From Marchantia polymorpha subsp. ruderalis (Eukaryota; Streptophyta; Marchantiopsida; Marchantiales; Marchantiaceae): 64,000 bases of DNA. The stretch lies in assembly GCA_037833965.1 (NCBI GenBank), contig AP031356.1, positions 27,380,501-27,444,500 of the forward strand. The letters are read 5' to 3'. The notes below the pieces were generated by a model. It was not told the DNA's origin, did no database searches, and saw only the letters and a list, made by a program, of their open reading frames with translations. Shown piece after piece: positions 62,364 to 64,000 of the stretch. A program made the translations under genes and the position numbers. How positions within the stretch are numbered: position 1 is the stretch's first letter; each line of letters starts with the position of its first letter.

Positions 62364-63140
62364 CGTAAGCATAATGTTTCTGTTGTGTTCGCCATTGCAA
62401 TCCAAAACATTTTCGTTTACGAGGCTTAGACTGAAATGGGTTCTTCAATTTGCAGCAAGTGGCAATATAATACTCAGTGTGACCCTTCAGTAGAACTGCT
62501 TCAGAAAAGAGCTGAGAAATAGAGGATAAAGACAGAACTTGGAATTGACCAGTAGGTTTGCATGACGGACACTTTGCGAGTCATACTCAGGTTCCAAGAA
62601 GACAGTGCAGATTTCAGTATGATGCCCCTCAAAACCAACTACACGGTCACGTTAACGCATGGCATGTACTTCTCAAACGAATTCGAGTCAGAGACCACAT
62701 CATGAAGGACACATGACTTGTAACCATATGGGTCAGATGGACGACACCCCAATCTTATCACGAAGGTAAATATTTAGCGTTTGGAAATATTTAGGAAATA
62801 TATGACATATGCGAATATTCGAGATCAGAATATTACAGATAACATATCCAAGCGTTCTAAAAACTACCAACTGACGAATCATCATCTAATGAGAATTCAT
62901 TAATATAGATTGCAAAATTTGTTGCGCTCTATGTAAAGCAATGCATACACACGATACCTAGTAAGATAAAGAAATCGATTATTATTTCCCCTCTAATTTA
63001 TTCTTTTCATGGTTATTTATCGTACATCTTCAAACCATGATCTCTTTATTTTCAGTAAGGTCCACTCATAACCCTGTTGGGGATAACACCCAACTGGCAC
63101 CCAGTAACCTGGCAGAGTTCGCCGTTTGTTCTAGCTTAAT

Positions 63141-63160
63141 CATTATTATTATTATTATTT
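63141..63160. repeat. (ATT)n microsatellite
   Basis: About six ATT repeats in an AT-rich context. Confidence 0.85.
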
Positions 63161-64000
63161 ACCTTAGCTCATTTTCAATTCTCATGAATTTCATAAAAAC
63201 ATCAACCTGAATGGGTTTGATACGAAACGTAACTTCGTGTTAGAAGCAGCAAACCCACTTTTCCATTTTGGCAATGGACCGCTCGATTTTACACTTCCAA
63301 CAAACTCAGCCAGTTTAGATTTAAGATTCCCCCAGTTAATAAAATAAGAAGCAATATTAGAATTATCACATATCAATATATTCAGCCAGTTTAGATTTCG
63401 TTGAGATGGTCTTTACGTATTGAGCCCAATATTATATATGTAGAGGCTTCGGTTGGTGTAGACTAGGTAGCATCGCCCTTATCTCTTTCCCTTACGTCGT
63501 ATTGGTATGAAAGCGTTCGGCTCTACCCAAAAGTCCATTCTATGCGGCGATCCGCGATCCTCGAGCTCTTGAACTTTATGTATGCATCCCATTGGTCCGG
63601 TCCATGCATCCCATCTATCCGCTTCAATATTCTGAAATTTTTCTGCTCGTCCTCATTGGGACTTGGCCATCGAAATCTGGGATTCAGCTGTACCAGTATC
63701 CCATTCTGTAATTTATCTTAAAGTAAAAAATAAAATATAAAAAGCCTCGTTTTCCTGCTGCACCAGTAAAGTACTTTCAGTTCACAAGAAATTCAAGGGA
63801 ACACGGGCTCAGACAACCTTTCTCAGATATGAGTAAGTGCACAGGTTGAATCTCCTCTAAGTAATCGGCTTTGTGGAAGCTCGGTAGTCACTACGAAAGC
63901 TATGAGCAGTGTATGAAGGCTTCATGTTGTTGTCATACACTTCCTCGCCTCGTGGATGGGTCAGTTTGTTGTCTTGGCCCTTGGACTATGAACGCAGTCC

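Larger units (their letters stand above)
61307..64000. other. Right flank, no gene recognised
   Basis: The region upstream of the receptor kinase is followed by AT-rich DNA. Apart from a 53-codon frame at 62205-62363 and an ATT repeat near 63141-63160, I see nothing supportable. Confidence 0.5.

Noticed and set aside
1..64000. CRISPR arrays, operons, bacterial ribosome-binding sites or rRNA
   Set aside because: The window is plant nuclear DNA with spliced genes; no regularly spaced repeats and no rRNA sequence were seen.

Overview
The window looks like nuclear DNA of a land plant, most likely a bryophyte. Every recognisable gene is eukaryotic and most carry several GT-AG introns. The gene set is plant-specific: four early light-induced proteins (ELIPs), a plastid small heat shock protein, a WAT1-type transporter and a receptor-like kinase. 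A full-length plastid MurE that keeps the meso-diaminopimelate motif DNPR fits a lineage that may still make plastid peptidoglycan. A species cannot be named from the sequence.

Layout. Positions 1-9578 hold no gene I can support, but contain a tRNA-like SINE relic, a local duplication interrupted by a mitochondrial ccmF fragment (about 6.44-6.55 kb) and several foldbacks. A plastid HSP21-like sHSP lies at 9579-10600 (-). Positions 10.6-13.6 kb are partly GC-rich and 13.6-27.9 kb AT-rich, both without a recognisable gene. A seven-exon WAT1-related gene lies at 28852-32350 (+). A THUMP-domain tRNA-acetylation cofactor (TAN1/THUMPD1 type, seven exons) at 35033-37966 (-) is divergent from a five-exon plastid MurE at 38942-42973 (+). 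They share a roughly 1 kb intergenic region with a 158-bp tandem duplication.

From 44.7 to 57.2 kb there is an array of four ELIP genes: two on the minus strand (44679-45860, 47850-49006) and two on the plus strand (53135-54115, 55915-57216). They share exon boundaries, except that the third copy has precisely lost its last intron. Their promoters carry ACGT-core/ABRE-like boxes 60-80 bp upstream of TATA-like boxes, and the third has an almost perfect inverted pair. At 58681-60358 (-) lies a CRINKLY4-related (CCR-type) receptor-like kinase whose N-terminus is unresolved. The last 2.7 kb contain only a small unassigned open frame.

Taken together, the right half is rich in plastid and stress functions (ELIPs, MurE), and the sHSP at 10 kb is another plastid stress gene. 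Apart from the ELIP array the genes look like ordinary chromosomal neighbours and not a functional cluster. Exon coordinates were worked out by hand from reading frame, splice consensus and remembered family conservation. No transcript evidence or database search was available.
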